Shown: positions 28,471-36,916, counted from the stretch's first letter. The stretch: 64,000 bases of DNA from Pseudoxanthomonas gei (GCF_010119615.1 NZ_QOVG01000008.1:142590-206589), one strand, 5' to 3'. Translations and numbers: made by a program. The notes: generated by a model from the letters alone, not told the origin.

Positions 28471-30039
28471 ATGAGTGAGCCGGCAAGCCAGGCGCGCGCG
28501 CGCGATCTGTCCGCCGTCGCCCAGGAACATGCGGTGGCACGTCGGTTCGACCAGGCAGCAGCCTGCTTCGAGCAGGCGCTCGCCATGCTGCCCGGCGATC
28601 CTGACCTGTTGCTGCAGTTGTCGTACATGGAGTCACTCGCGGGGCGCTACCGACTGGCCCACCGATATGCCTTGCAGGCGGCCGTCAGGCACACACGGCA
28701 GCCGGAGGTGGTCAAGGAGCTGCTGGCGCGCCTGCGTACGTTCAATGAAATCCCCACGATGTCCGCGTGCATTGAGCGGCTGTTGCCGATGTCGGGTATT
28801 CCGATTCCGCTGCTGATCACCATCGCGGCCCAACTGACGTATGCAGGACAACCGGAGAAGGCCATCCTGTTCCTGGACGAGGCCGCGCGTGGCGATCCTG
28901 ATTACCCGCCGACCTTGCTGTCGCGCGGCCATGTGCTGATCTACCTGGGGCGCTTCGACGAGGCCGCTGCCGACCTCGCCCGGGTACTGAGGCGCGCACC
29001 ACAACTTGCGCAGGGATACTGGTTGCAATCGCAGGTGCGCAGGCAAAGCCAGGACGACAACCACGTCAGGCAGATCGTCGCCCAGTTGCAGGTGCCGCAG
29101 CGCACGGTCCAGGACCAGGCGTTGCTTGGCTTTGCCTTGCACAAGGAGCTCGACGACCTGGGTCGGCATGACGAGGCGTGGCACGCACTGGTCAGCGGAT
29201 GCGCCAGCAAGCGCGCAGCACTGCGGTACGACGCTGAGCAGAACACCCGCATGTTCGACGGGCTGCTGCGATTCATGCCGCGGGCTTCCAGCACCCATGA
29301 CGCCAGCTCCCATTCGACGGCCCCCGTCTTCATCGTGGGCATGCATCGCTCCGGCACCACGTTGCTGGAGCAGCTGCTGGATGGACATTCCGATGTCGCA
29401 GGGCAAGGGGAGCTCTACGATTTCACCAGCGCCATGCGCTACGCCACCGATCACCACTGCGCCGGAGTCATGGACGCACGCCTTGCAGAACGGGCGATGG
29501 ACGTGGATTTCGGAGAGGTCGGGCAGCGCTACCTTGCGGGCGTCGCGTGGCGGCTGAAAGGCGAACGCTTCTTTGTCGACAAGCTTCCGTCCAATTTCCT
29601 CAATGCAGGCTTCATCTGTGAAGCACTGCCGCGGGCGAAGATCCTGCACATGGTGCGAGATCCGATGGAAACCTGCTTCTCCAACCTGCGCGAGCTGTTT
29701 TCCGAGGCCAATCCATATAGTTACGACCAGCTGGAACTGGCCGGATTCTTCAACCAGTACCGCAAATTGATGGCGCATTGGCACGCGCGCTATCCCGGAC
29801 GGATCCTCGACGTGGATTACGCGCGCCTGACTCGCGAACCGGAGCATGAGCTTCGCCGCGTGTGCGACTTCATGGGGATCACGTTCGAGCCTTCCATGCT
29901 GCAACTGCAGGACAGGAGGAGGGGCGTAGTCACCGCCAGCGCCGTGCAGGTAAGAGGCGGAATCCAGGCACAGGACACGCCGAAGTGGCGCGCGTATGAG
30001 AAGCACCTGCAGCCCCTGAGGCGGGGACTGGGCGGGTAA
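28471..30039 (+). CDS. TPR-repeat sulfotransferase family protein (copy 2)
   Basis: 522-aa paralogue of the preceding gene with the same TPR plus sulfotransferase layout (TPRs within about residues 15-260, e.g. RFDEAAADLARVLRRAPQ). The PAPS loop is PVFIVGMHRSGTTLLEQLL near residue 285; DKLPSNFLNAGFICEALP and AKILHMVRDPMETCFSNLRE follow. The start ATG at 28471 leaves 34 bp after copy 1; a GTG at 28426 would overlap copy 1 by 11 bp and cannot be excluded. Near-identical length and domain order point to tandem duplication followed by substantial divergence. Confidence 0.88.
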   Translation: MSEPASQARARDLSAVAQEHAVARRFDQAAACFEQALAMLPGDPDLLLQLSYMESLAGRYRLAHRYALQAAVRHTRQPEVVKELLARLRTFNEIPTMSACIERLLPMSGIPIPLLITIAAQLTYAGQPEKAILFLDEAARGDPDYPPTLLSRGHVLIYLGRFDEAAADLARVLRRAPQLAQGYWLQSQVRRQSQDDNHVRQIVAQLQVPQRTVQDQALLGFALHKELDDLGRHDEAWHALVSGCASKRAALRYDAEQNTRMFDGLLRFMPRASSTHDASSHSTAPVFIVGMHRSGTTLLEQLLDGHSDVAGQGELYDFTSAMRYATDHHCAGVMDARLAERAMDVDFGEVGQRYLAGVAWRLKGERFFVDKLPSNFLNAGFICEALPRAKILHMVRDPMETCFSNLRELFSEANPYSYDQLELAGFFNQYRKLMAHWHARYPGRILDVDYARLTREPEHELRRVCDFMGITFEPSMLQLQDRRRGVVTASAVQVRGGIQAQDTPKWRAYEKHLQPLRRGLGG

Positions 30040-30084
30040 CCCGGATGCTTGGTCACGGGCGCGGAGATTGATGATCCGGCCAAA

Positions 30085-30115
30085 GAAAAAGCCCGCAATT
30101 ACTTGCGGGCTTTTT
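30085..30115. terminator. bidirectional terminator between sulfotransferase copy 2 and tsf
   Basis: A 13-bp stem, AAAAAGCCCGCAA/TTGCGGGCTTTTT with a TTAC loop (30086-30115), which has a T run on either strand. It lies between two convergent genes (stops at 30039 and 30139) and can serve both. Confidence 0.92.
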
Positions 30116-30138
30116 CGTCTGTCGCTTGGCGAGGAGGA

Positions 30139-31017
30139 TCAGGCCAGGCCGGCCTGCTTCATCACTTCGGCGGCGTAGTCCTCGACGACCTTCTCGATGC
30201 CTTCGCCGACGGCCAGGCGCTGGAAACCGATCACTTCGGCGCCGGCGGCCTTCAGCACGGCCTCGACGCTCTGGTTGGTGTCCAGTACGTAGGGCTGGCC
30301 GTACAGGGTGACCTCGTTGACGATCTTGGCGATCTTGCCGCCGATGATCTTCTCAAGGATGTCTGCCGGCTTGGCCTTGTCCTTGTCGGTCATTTTGGCC
30401 AGCTCGATTTCCTTTTCCTTGGCCACGAACTCGGCCGGCACGTCGGATGCCTTCACGTGCGGCGGGTTCATCGCCGCCACGTGCATGGCCAGGCCGCGCG
30501 CCAGTTCGACGTCGCCACCCTTGACCTCGATGAGCACGCCAATGCGGCCGCCGTGCACATAGGCAGCGACGTTGTTGGCGCTGTCGATGCTGGCCAGGCG
30601 ACGCACCTGCACGTTCTCGCCGACCTTGGCGATGACGGCGGCGCGGGTTTCCTCGACGGTATCGCCCGAAGCCAGCTTGGCGCTCTTCAGCGCCTCTGCA
30701 TCGGCGGCACCGGAGGCCAGCGCGGCCTGGGCCACGGACTCGGTGAAGGCCAGGAAGTTCTCATCCTTGGCCACGAAGTCGGTCTCGGAGTTGATCTCGA
30801 CCAGCACGGCCTTGTGGCCGGACTGGGCCATGGCGATGCGGCCTTCGGCGGCGATGCGGCCTGCCTTCTTGTCGGCCTTGGCCAGGCCCTGCTTGCGCAG
30901 CCATTCGGCGGAGACGTCGATGTCGCCACTGTTTTCGGTGAGTGCCTTCTTGCATTCCATCATGCCGGCGCCAGTGCGCTCGCGCAGTTCCTTGACCAGG
31001 GAAGCGGTGATTTCCAC
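30139..31017 (-). CDS. tsf: elongation factor Ts
   Basis: 292-aa nucleotide exchange factor for EF-Tu. N-terminal TDVxxLRxxTGAGMM-type motif seen as [20 protein letters not shown], then the core [16 protein letters not shown] and [10 protein letters not shown]. Length is normal. It follows rpsB on the same strand after a 128-bp hairpin-rich spacer, and the transcript ends at the bidirectional terminator rather than continuing into pyrH. Confidence 0.97.
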   Translation of the reverse strand: MEITASLVKELRERTGAGMMECKKALTENSGDIDVSAEWLRKQGLAKADKKAGRIAAEGRIAMAQSGHKAVLVEINSETDFVAKDENFLAFTESVAQAALASGAADAEALKSAKLASGDTVEETRAAVIAKVGENVQVRRLASIDSANNVAAYVHGGRIGVLIEVKGGDVELARGLAMHVAAMNPPHVKASDVPAEFVAKEKEIELAKMTDKDKAKPADILEKIIGGKIAKIVNEVTLYGQPYVLDTNQSVEAVLKAAGAEVIGFQRLAVGEGIEKVVEDYAAEVMKQAGLA

Positions 31018-31145
31018 GGAATTACCTCGTTTTGTGCGATGTAGGGTGGGCCTTGGCCCACCATCGGGACGCGGCGTGGCAACAAAACGCCACGCGGCTG
31101 TTCAATGGCAGCCGCGCATCGTCGCGCGGCTGCGTTGCGCCTTGG
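31018..31145 (-). other. rpsB-tsf spacer with three hairpins
   Basis: 128 bp containing three strong palindromes: 31046-31063 (GGTGGGCC-TT-GGCCCACC), 31073-31094 (GCGTGGC-AACAAAAC-GCCACGC) and 31108-31133 (10-bp stem GCAGCCGCGC with ATCGTC loop). None has a T run on the minus strand, so they are not simple terminators; they may set the rpsB:tsf ratio by RNA processing or partial termination. Confidence 0.7.
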
Positions 31146-32015
31146 TTACTCGGCGGCCTGCTTGTCGGTCGCTTCGTTCTCGGCCACTTCGGCCTGGGCA
31201 CGGGCCAGGCCTTCGCCTGCGTCGTCAGCCTTCTTGGCGGCCGGGGCAGCCTTCTTGGCCGGCGCACGGCCGCGCGGGCCCTTGCCGTCGCCTTCCGAGA
31301 AATCCTCTTCGCGCACGGAAGCCGAGTTCGGAGCGGCGGCCTTGCCTTCCAGAACGGCGTCGGCAGCGGCGCGTGCGTACAGCTGCACGGCGCGGATGGC
31401 GTCGTCGTTGCCCGGGATCGGGTAGTCGACCAGGGCCGGGTCGTAGTTGCTGTCGACCACGGCGATCACCGGGATGCCGAGCTTCTTGGCTTCCTTGATG
31501 GCGATGTCTTCATGGCCGATGTCGATCACGAAGATCGCGTCGGGCAGTCGGTTCATGTCCTTGATGCCGCCCAGCGAAGCGAACAGCTTCTCGCGCTCGC
31601 GGCGCAGACCCAGCACTTCGTGCTTGACCAGCTTCTCGAAGCTGCCGTCGGTCTCGCCGGCTTCCAGCTCCTTCAGGCGCGCCACCGACTTCTTCACCGT
31701 GGCGAAGTTGGTCAGGGTGCCGCCCAGCCAGCGCTGGGTCATGTACGGCTGGCCGCTGCGGATGGCTTCTTCCTTCATCGGCTCGCGCGCGCTGCGCTTG
31801 GTGCCGAGGAACAGGATGATGCCGCGCTTCTGGGCCACGCCCGAGATGAAGTTCATCGCGTCGTTGAACAGCGGGACGGTCTTCTCGAGGTTGATGATGT
31901 GGATCTTGCCGCGGGCGCCGAAGATGTACGGAGCCATCTTGGGGTTCCAGTAACGGGTCTGGTGGCCGAAATGGACGCCGGCTTCCAGCATCTGGCGCAT
32001 GGTGACTTGGGGCAT
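31146..32015 (-). CDS. rpsB: 30S ribosomal protein S2
   Basis: 289-aa small-subunit protein. The start is [19 protein letters not shown] at 32015. Core motifs [44 protein letters not shown] and [14 protein letters not shown] are intact. E. coli S2 is 241 aa; this one has an extra C-terminal tail of about 50 residues rich in Ala, Lys and Glu ([16 protein letters not shown]), as in some relatives. A long 5' leader precedes it. Confidence 0.97.
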   Translation of the reverse strand: MPQVTMRQMLEAGVHFGHQTRYWNPKMAPYIFGARGKIHIINLEKTVPLFNDAMNFISGVAQKRGIILFLGTKRSAREPMKEEAIRSGQPYMTQRWLGGTLTNFATVKKSVARLKELEAGETDGSFEKLVKHEVLGLRREREKLFASLGGIKDMNRLPDAIFVIDIGHEDIAIKEAKKLGIPVIAVVDSNYDPALVDYPIPGNDDAIRAVQLYARAAADAVLEGKAAAPNSASVREEDFSEGDGKGPRGRAPAKKAAPAAKKADDAGEGLARAQAEVAENEATDKQAAE

Positions 32016-32289
32016 TGCGATAACTCCTGAAAGGGAACCTGCCGCCAGCTTTGGTAAAGGCGGTTGCACCACTGCGGACAGCGGGGCGATGGTTCCGGGG
32101 TTGGGCCTCCCTGCGGCTTCCGTGTCCGAACCCCTTGATTCCATTGGAGTTATCCAGTGGAGGCGGAGGCACCCCGGCACGGGCTGTGGCAGCAGGTGTG
32201 TATTCGCCGGTGTCGTCCGGCGTGGACGGTCTTGCGGGCTGGGCCCGACAAAGCCGCGAAATTATAGCTGCAACAAGGACTTGCCGCAA
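32016..32289 (-). promoter_or_regulatory. rpsB promoter and long 5' leader
   Basis: On the minus strand a TATAAT at 32261-32266 is spaced 17 bp from TTGCGG (32284-32289), a good sigma-70 promoter. The start point would be near 32254, leaving about 240 nt of leader before the S2 start codon. In other gammaproteobacteria the rpsB leader is a target of S2 autoregulation; this is inferred here from position and length. No terminator separates the upstream barrel gene (stop 32315) from this promoter. Confidence 0.65.
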
Positions 32290-32314
32290 ACTGCCGCTTC
32301 AGGGCGCGGCTGGA

Positions 32315-34294
32315 TCACCTTCGCCGCCGCGCACCGATCTGCAGGTGGGCGTCCTGGCGGACATTCACCTGCACCGCCTGGCCGGGCGCCTCGTCGATAA
32401 ACCAGGGCAGGGGCAGGTTGTCGGGAACGGCGGTTACAAGGTGCGGCCCCGCCGCCACACGCGGGAAGCTGAAATTTCCCAGGCTGTCGGTCCGGACCGA
32501 GTAACGTCCGTCCAGGATCACGGTGATGTTGGCTGCAGGCTGCTCGGACGCGGCGCGTTGACCGTCATCGTTCTCGTCCAGGAACAGGCTGCCGCTGATG
32601 CTGCCCACTGCGCCGCCGGGCGCGCCACCCAGAACGCCCTGCTGGCGGCCCGCCTGACGGTCGTAGCGCAGGGTCAGGAACAGCGAGCGGTCGCGCGGCA
32701 GGGAAATGAAGGGCGTCCCGGTAACCAGCGGGTCCAGTACGAACGGCGAGCGCTGCGAGCCCTCGCTCTGGTAGACCATGGCCGATAGTGCCCAGTGCGG
32801 CTGCAGGCGCCAGTTCAAGCCGATGTTGAAGTCACTTCCGCGTTGGGCACTTGGCCCGTCGCCCTCGGTCCAGCGCGCACTGCCGTCCAACGACAAGGTG
32901 TTGGTGAGATCGCCGCCGCCGTACAGGGTCAGGCTGGTGCTGCGGGTCGCTGCTTCGCCGTCGTAGACCAAAGATCCATGCGAGAGCGAAGCAGACAGTC
33001 GCCGGGCCTGCTTGACCGCGAAAGACTGGTCGACACTTACTTGCCAGCTGTCTGCATGGTTGCCCGCCGTGGCCAGGTCGAGCTGCACGCGCGTCTGGCC
33101 CCATGCATTGCGCTTGTCGGCGAACCACTGGGTGCTATAGCTGCCGCCGTCGTCGCCCGAGGCGTGCCGCGTGTTGAAGCTGGCGCCATAACCGAGCGTG
33201 CTGCTGGCCTGGTAGCGCCCGAAGGCGGTGGCGTAGACACCGTCGAATCCGTCCCCGGATATGGAGCGGATGGTATCCACGCCGCCATTCCAGCTCCAGC
33301 GCGCGTATTGGTAGCCAACGCGGTAGTACCCGCCTTCGGCATCGTTGTTGATCGGCAGTGCGCCCCAGGAAAGCCCCGGGTCCAGGCGGAAAACGCCGTA
33401 GTTGTGCGTATAACGGCCGCGGCGGGAACTGGCATCGACCCAGGCGCCGCTGGCGTGGCCGCGGTCGCCGTTGCTGGACAACAGGTTGAACTGCATCGCG
33501 TCGCGGGCGCCATCCCATGATGTTCCGGCATACATCGCACGGGTATCGCCCACTGCGAAAACAGCTTCTTCCAGTGCGTCGGGCACGATGCGGCCCTGCG
33601 TTCCCAGGAACATGGCGCTGCCTTTCCACTGTGGTGCCCAGGACCACTGCGCGCCGAGCGAGGCGACGTCACCATCGGCGATGTCGAAGCCGACCATGCG
33701 CGTGCCGTTGTAAATCCCCGCACGTCCCAGGGAGGCCTGCAGCAGCAGGCCGCTGCCTTCGTTGCGCCATTCTGTGGCGGCACCGGCCAGGGCCACGGTC
33801 GGCATGAAGAAGCGATACTGGTTGTACTGCAGCGGGGTCAGTGGGGTATTGAGCACGCCCAGGCCGTTGCTGCCGAGCCAGCCGCCGTCCAGATTGAGGT
33901 CCCGCTGCCACAGGGTGATGGCGCCACCCAGCCCTCCATCACCTCGGAAGCGATCCCGGTTGCTGCGAAACAGGGTGGCGTCCAGCGAGAAACTTCCCAG
34001 GCTGGGCGTTTCCCAGAACCCGCCGACCGAAAGGCCTTGCTCGGTGAAAGTCCCTTCGCCGCGTTCGGAATGGCTGAGATTGAGTTCCGCACGCACCGAG
34101 CGTGGCAGACCCTCATCGTCGTATTCCTCATCCTCGTCAGGAGGCAACACCTGCAGGTCCTCGCGGGAGATGATCCGGTCCCGGTACGGCGCCGCGTGAA
34201 CCGATGCGGCCGCAAAGGCGGGTGGACTGGTGGCATTGAGGACCAGCGCCGCGACGACGGCCAGCGGAAGCGGGTACGTCGTGCTCCTCCTCAT
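32315..34294 (-). CDS. usher-like outer membrane beta-barrel protein with C-terminal Ig-like domain
   Basis: 659-aa exported protein. Signal peptide to about residue 28 (VVAALVLNATSPPAFA), a short acidic segment (PPDEDEEYDDEG), then a long region of alternating aromatic/Gly strands typical of a barrel (GYYRVGYQYARWSWNGG; SLFLTLRYDRQAG). A C-terminal domain from about residue 562 (GSISGSLFLDENDDGQRAAS) resembles SdrD-B/carboxypeptidase-regulatory beta domains and the plug/CTD region of alternative-class ushers. Classical ushers are about 800 aa or more; this is shorter, with no clear N-terminal chaperone-binding domain. The ATG overlaps the chaperone gene stop by 4 bp. The role as exporter of the pilin-like subunits is inferred. 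Confidence 0.75.
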   Translation of the reverse strand: MRRSTTYPLPLAVVAALVLNATSPPAFAAASVHAAPYRDRIISREDLQVLPPDEDEEYDDEGLPRSVRAELNLSHSERGEGTFTEQGLSVGGFWETPSLGSFSLDATLFRSNRDRFRGDGGLGGAITLWQRDLNLDGGWLGSNGLGVLNTPLTPLQYNQYRFFMPTVALAGAATEWRNEGSGLLLQASLGRAGIYNGTRMVGFDIADGDVASLGAQWSWAPQWKGSAMFLGTQGRIVPDALEEAVFAVGDTRAMYAGTSWDGARDAMQFNLLSSNGDRGHASGAWVDASSRRGRYTHNYGVFRLDPGLSWGALPINNDAEGGYYRVGYQYARWSWNGGVDTIRSISGDGFDGVYATAFGRYQASSTLGYGASFNTRHASGDDGGSYSTQWFADKRNAWGQTRVQLDLATAGNHADSWQVSVDQSFAVKQARRLSASLSHGSLVYDGEAATRSTSLTLYGGGDLTNTLSLDGSARWTEGDGPSAQRGSDFNIGLNWRLQPHWALSAMVYQSEGSQRSPFVLDPLVTGTPFISLPRDRSLFLTLRYDRQAGRQQGVLGGAPGGAVGSISGSLFLDENDDGQRAASEQPAANITVILDGRYSVRTDSLGNFSFPRVAAGPHLVTAVPDNLPLPWFIDEAPGQAVQVNVRQDAHLQIGARRRR

Positions 34295-35091
34295 CGGGCG
34301 AAAATGGTCTCGATGTACAGGTGTTGCGAATCGAAATCCAGGCGCCCTTTCAGGCTCAGCGGATACACGATGGCCGGGGCGGGGGCGCGGTCGTTGTCGC
34401 TTTGCGGCGTCAGCACGATGTCGCGCGTCTCCCCGGCCAGGACCGGTAGGCTTGAGGGGGTAAAGGTGAAGCGGCGGCCACTTGCGTCCTTGCCGTCGAT
34501 GAAACCCTCCAGGCGTCCGTGCGCATTGCCCTCGTTGCGCACCCTCAGCGCCGGAAGCAGGTTGCCTTCCATGGTCAGGAGTTGCTGCCCGGCAACGGCC
34601 AGCCTGGCCGAGGCGTCGCCCACGGACAGGTAGACGATGATCCCGATCCGGCCGGAAACCGGGACCACGACGCCGCCCTGGACGCTTTCAGGATCCCCTT
34701 CCAGCAGGATGGCAAACCGGCATTCGCCGGCCGGTGCGTCAGCGGGAACCGCGACTTCGAAACGATAGCGACGCTTGCCATTGGCGGCGATGGTGACTTC
34801 GGGTGCCTCCAGGCCAACCCAGGGCCGGCAGCTGCCCTGCGCCAGTTCCTCGGAAAATACCGCGGCGCCCCCCGCGTCCAGGTGCCAATCCGCGGTCTTG
34901 AGGCTGAGATGCGCGGTCTGCCCCGAAAGGTTGGATATCTCCACGACGTTGCGATAGGTCGTGCCAGGCTTCGCACTGTCTTCGAAGCGTGGCGGGGACA
35001 CCAGCACGGAGAAGCTTCCGGCCGAAGCGGTCATTGACAGCAGCAGGCCGCACATGGCCAGCAGCAGGCGTCCGGGAAGAATGGGACTCAC
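34291..35091 (-). CDS. PapD-like periplasmic pilus chaperone
   Basis: 266-aa exported protein. The GTG start at 35091 overlaps the upstream stop (GTGA). Signal peptide LLLAMCGLLLSMTASAG, then an Ig-like N-terminal domain beginning SFSVLVSPPRFEDSAKPG, resembling the pattern of fimbrial chaperones, with the strand motif TTYRNVVEISNLSGQTAHLS. A second domain follows (LAGETRDIVLTPQSD). It probably stabilises the pilin-like subunits encoded upstream. The usual PapD Arg/Lys subunit-anchor residues could not be assigned with confidence, so the family call is by overall pattern and gene context. Confidence 0.75.
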   Translation of the reverse strand: MSPILPGRLLLAMCGLLLSMTASAGSFSVLVSPPRFEDSAKPGTTYRNVVEISNLSGQTAHLSLKTADWHLDAGGAAVFSEELAQGSCRPWVGLEAPEVTIAANGKRRYRFEVAVPADAPAGECRFAILLEGDPESVQGGVVVPVSGRIGIIVYLSVGDASARLAVAGQQLLTMEGNLLPALRVRNEGNAHGRLEGFIDGKDASGRRFTFTPSSLPVLAGETRDIVLTPQSDNDRAPAPAIVYPLSLKGRLDFDSQHLYIETIFAR

Positions 35092-35555
35092 GGTGTCTCC
35101 AGATCCAGTTCAAAGGAAAAACGCAGTTGTTCAGTGCGGACCAGCTTCTGCCCGTCCGCCTGTATGACCAGGCGCAAGGTGTCTTCGATCAGGCCTTGTC
35201 GCAACGGACCGGCGTACACCAGGGCGCGCTCGCCGGAGCGCAGAGCTCCTGGGAGCAAGGTCCCGTGGGTGGTCCAGCTGGCAGTGACCTGGCCGATCGG
35301 TTGCTCGGGCAGGGTCATGTAAATGCGTCCCTGGCGGCCATTCCAGGCGTCGGTGTCCAGACGTACCAGGACGGTGGTGACCCCCGTGACGCCGGCACCC
35401 CTGACCGATTGCGGAGCCACGCTGTCCCATTTCATTCGCAACGAACTGTCCAGCACCTGGCTTGCACTGTCGTCGACGGGGTAGGTCGCAGCGGTCGCGG
35501 AAACCGAAAGGGCAAGTGCTGCGAGCAAGGTGACGTTCACGAGGCGAGCCTTCAT
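35088..35555 (-). CDS. hypothetical exported protein, 155 aa, in the pilin/chaperone operon
   Basis: Unrecognised secreted protein with a clear Sec signal peptide (VTLLAALALSVSATAA) and a beta-rich mature part. The pattern of strands (VTTVLVRLDTDAW, GRIYMTLPEQP, VTASWTTHGTLLPG, LRLVIQADGQKLV) suggests an Ig-like fold, so it may be a second chaperone, a minor subunit or an assembly factor. It has no cysteine. ATG overlaps of 4 bp on both sides (with the 214-aa pilin-like gene upstream and the chaperone downstream) show it belongs to the operon. Confidence 0.75.
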   Translation of the reverse strand: MKARLVNVTLLAALALSVSATAATYPVDDSASQVLDSSLRMKWDSVAPQSVRGAGVTGVTTVLVRLDTDAWNGRQGRIYMTLPEQPIGQVTASWTTHGTLLPGALRSGERALVYAGPLRQGLIEDTLRLVIQADGQKLVRTEQLRFSFELDLETP

Positions 35556-36196
35556 GGCGCAGACAACGTGTAGGTGACCTGGCCCGTGAACGTGCCGGCG
35601 GCGACCACCGCGTCATTGCCGTAGGCAAAGCTGTGGCAGCTCTCGCGCCAGGTGTTGACCGGGAAACTGGCGAGCGTCTGGCTACCAGGCGTGAAGGTCC
35701 CCGCCAGGATCGGCTGCGCGCCGGTATCGCCGTTGCCGCTGCTGGTCCAGCTGATCTGGGAAAAGGGAATGGTCTGGCCGCTGGAGTTGGTGAGGCTGGT
35801 CGGGACCGTGGCGGTGAGCGTGGCGGTGCCACTATTGCCGGGCAGGCGATAGAAGCCGCCGATGTAGATTTCCGCAGGCACGTCGCAGAAGGCATAGCTG
35901 TCCAGGCTGCTGGTGCCCTGGCTTGAGTTGCTGGTCATCGCCCGGTTGGCGCCATTGCCGACCACATTGGCCGGAACGACGACCGAGACTATGTTGATCG
36001 TGTTGTTGTTGGCGTTTCCGTTGTTGCCGAACGTGGTGACGTTGCTGTTGTAGGTGACGCTGGTACCGGTGCCCACCCGCAGATACACGGCACGCACGCC
36101 CGGGGAGATCGTGACCACATAAGCCGGTGCATCGAAGCACAGGCCCAGGGCGATCAATCCCGACAACAGCCGGATCATGGTCAGGGAAGCTCTCAT
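35552..36196 (-). CDS. pilin-like subunit 2 (214 aa, with two mature cysteines)
   Basis: Exported protein with a signal peptide (MIRLLSGLIALGLCFDAPAY) and an Asn/Thr/Ser/Gly-rich beta-sandwich-like mature part. It is a paralogue of the first gene of the operon: both have a [FY]L-x-VGTGT motif near the N-terminus, VPA-x-VVGNG-like segments and a C-terminal VTYT-x-S-x-P ending. Unlike the first subunit, two cysteines (in FCDVPAEIY and ESCHSFAYG) could form a disulphide. The ATG at 36196 is chosen for its GAGAGAAC upstream; 36208 is an alternative. A tip or adhesin subunit is a reasonable guess only. Confidence 0.72.
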   Translation of the reverse strand: MRASLTMIRLLSGLIALGLCFDAPAYVVTISPGVRAVYLRVGTGTSVTYNSNVTTFGNNGNANNNTINIVSVVVPANVVGNGANRAMTSNSSQGTSSLDSYAFCDVPAEIYIGGFYRLPGNSGTATLTATVPTSLTNSSGQTIPFSQISWTSSGNGDTGAQPILAGTFTPGSQTLASFPVNTWRESCHSFAYGNDAVVAAGTFTGQVTYTLSAP

Positions 36197-36292
36197 GCGT
36201 TCTCTCATCAAGCAAAGGGCCGGCCAAGTCGCGGCCGGCCCCTTACTTTCCTGCTGGTGCCGTAGGTTTTTCCGGTCGTTCCAGGAAGCCGG

Positions 36293-36916
36293 TTACGGCA
36301 TCGAAGCGGTGTAGGTCACGCGGCTGTTGTTGGTGTTCACGCCGCCGTATGTGCCCGGAGCGACCACGCCCCCATTGAGGTAGCTGTAGGTCCAGCGCGC
36401 GTCACGGTTGACGATCTTGTTGACCGCGGTCAGCGCCGGAAGGGTCGTCGTGGCAGCGTCGGCCAGGGCGGGTGCCGGCAGGGCGGCCGCCGAACTCAGT
36501 ACCGCGGGAGTGGTGGTGATCTGGCTGTACGAGATGGTATCGCCCGAGCCGTTGCCGAGCGCGCCCAGGGTGGTGGACGACAGGGTCACGTCGCCGTTGT
36601 TGCCCAGCACCTTCGCGGTGACCACGCCATTCAACAGGTCGCCGGAGGCCGGGGTGGCCGCAACGGCAGTGCCGTTGCCGACGCTGGCGGCAGGAACCGT
36701 GAACGCGATCTGGTTGATGGCCGCATTGGCGGCGTAGGCGGTGCCGGTGCCAACCTGCAGGAAGAGGATTTTCGGAATGGTGATCTGGAAATCGACCCGC
36801 GCGCTGGCGGTTAACGGAGTGCCCGCGCCGGTGGTGAAAGTAGATTCGGCCTGGGCCAGCATCGGAACGCCGGCAAGGACGGCGGCGATCAAAACGGTTT
36901 TGGAGAGCAGACGCAT
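36293..36916 (-). CDS. pilin-like subunit 1 (207 aa)
   Basis: First gene of the operon. The signal peptide ends at AQA (LIAAVLAGVPMLAQAES); the mature part is rich in Ala, Thr, Gly and Val with beta-strand periodicity. Near its N-terminus ARVDFQITIPKILFLQVGTG, and at the end SRVTYTASMP, are shared in pattern with the second subunit. It has no cysteine, and the ending resembles the C-terminal strands used in donor-strand assembly (inference). A 393-bp upstream region contains a consensus sigma-54 promoter. Probably the major shaft subunit, being first in the operon. Confidence 0.72.
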   Translation of the reverse strand: MRLLSKTVLIAAVLAGVPMLAQAESTFTTGAGTPLTASARVDFQITIPKILFLQVGTGTAYAANAAINQIAFTVPAASVGNGTAVAATPASGDLLNGVVTAKVLGNNGDVTLSSTTLGALGNGSGDTISYSQITTTPAVLSSAAALPAPALADAATTTLPALTAVNKIVNRDARWTYSYLNGGVVAPGTYGGVNTNNSRVTYTASMP

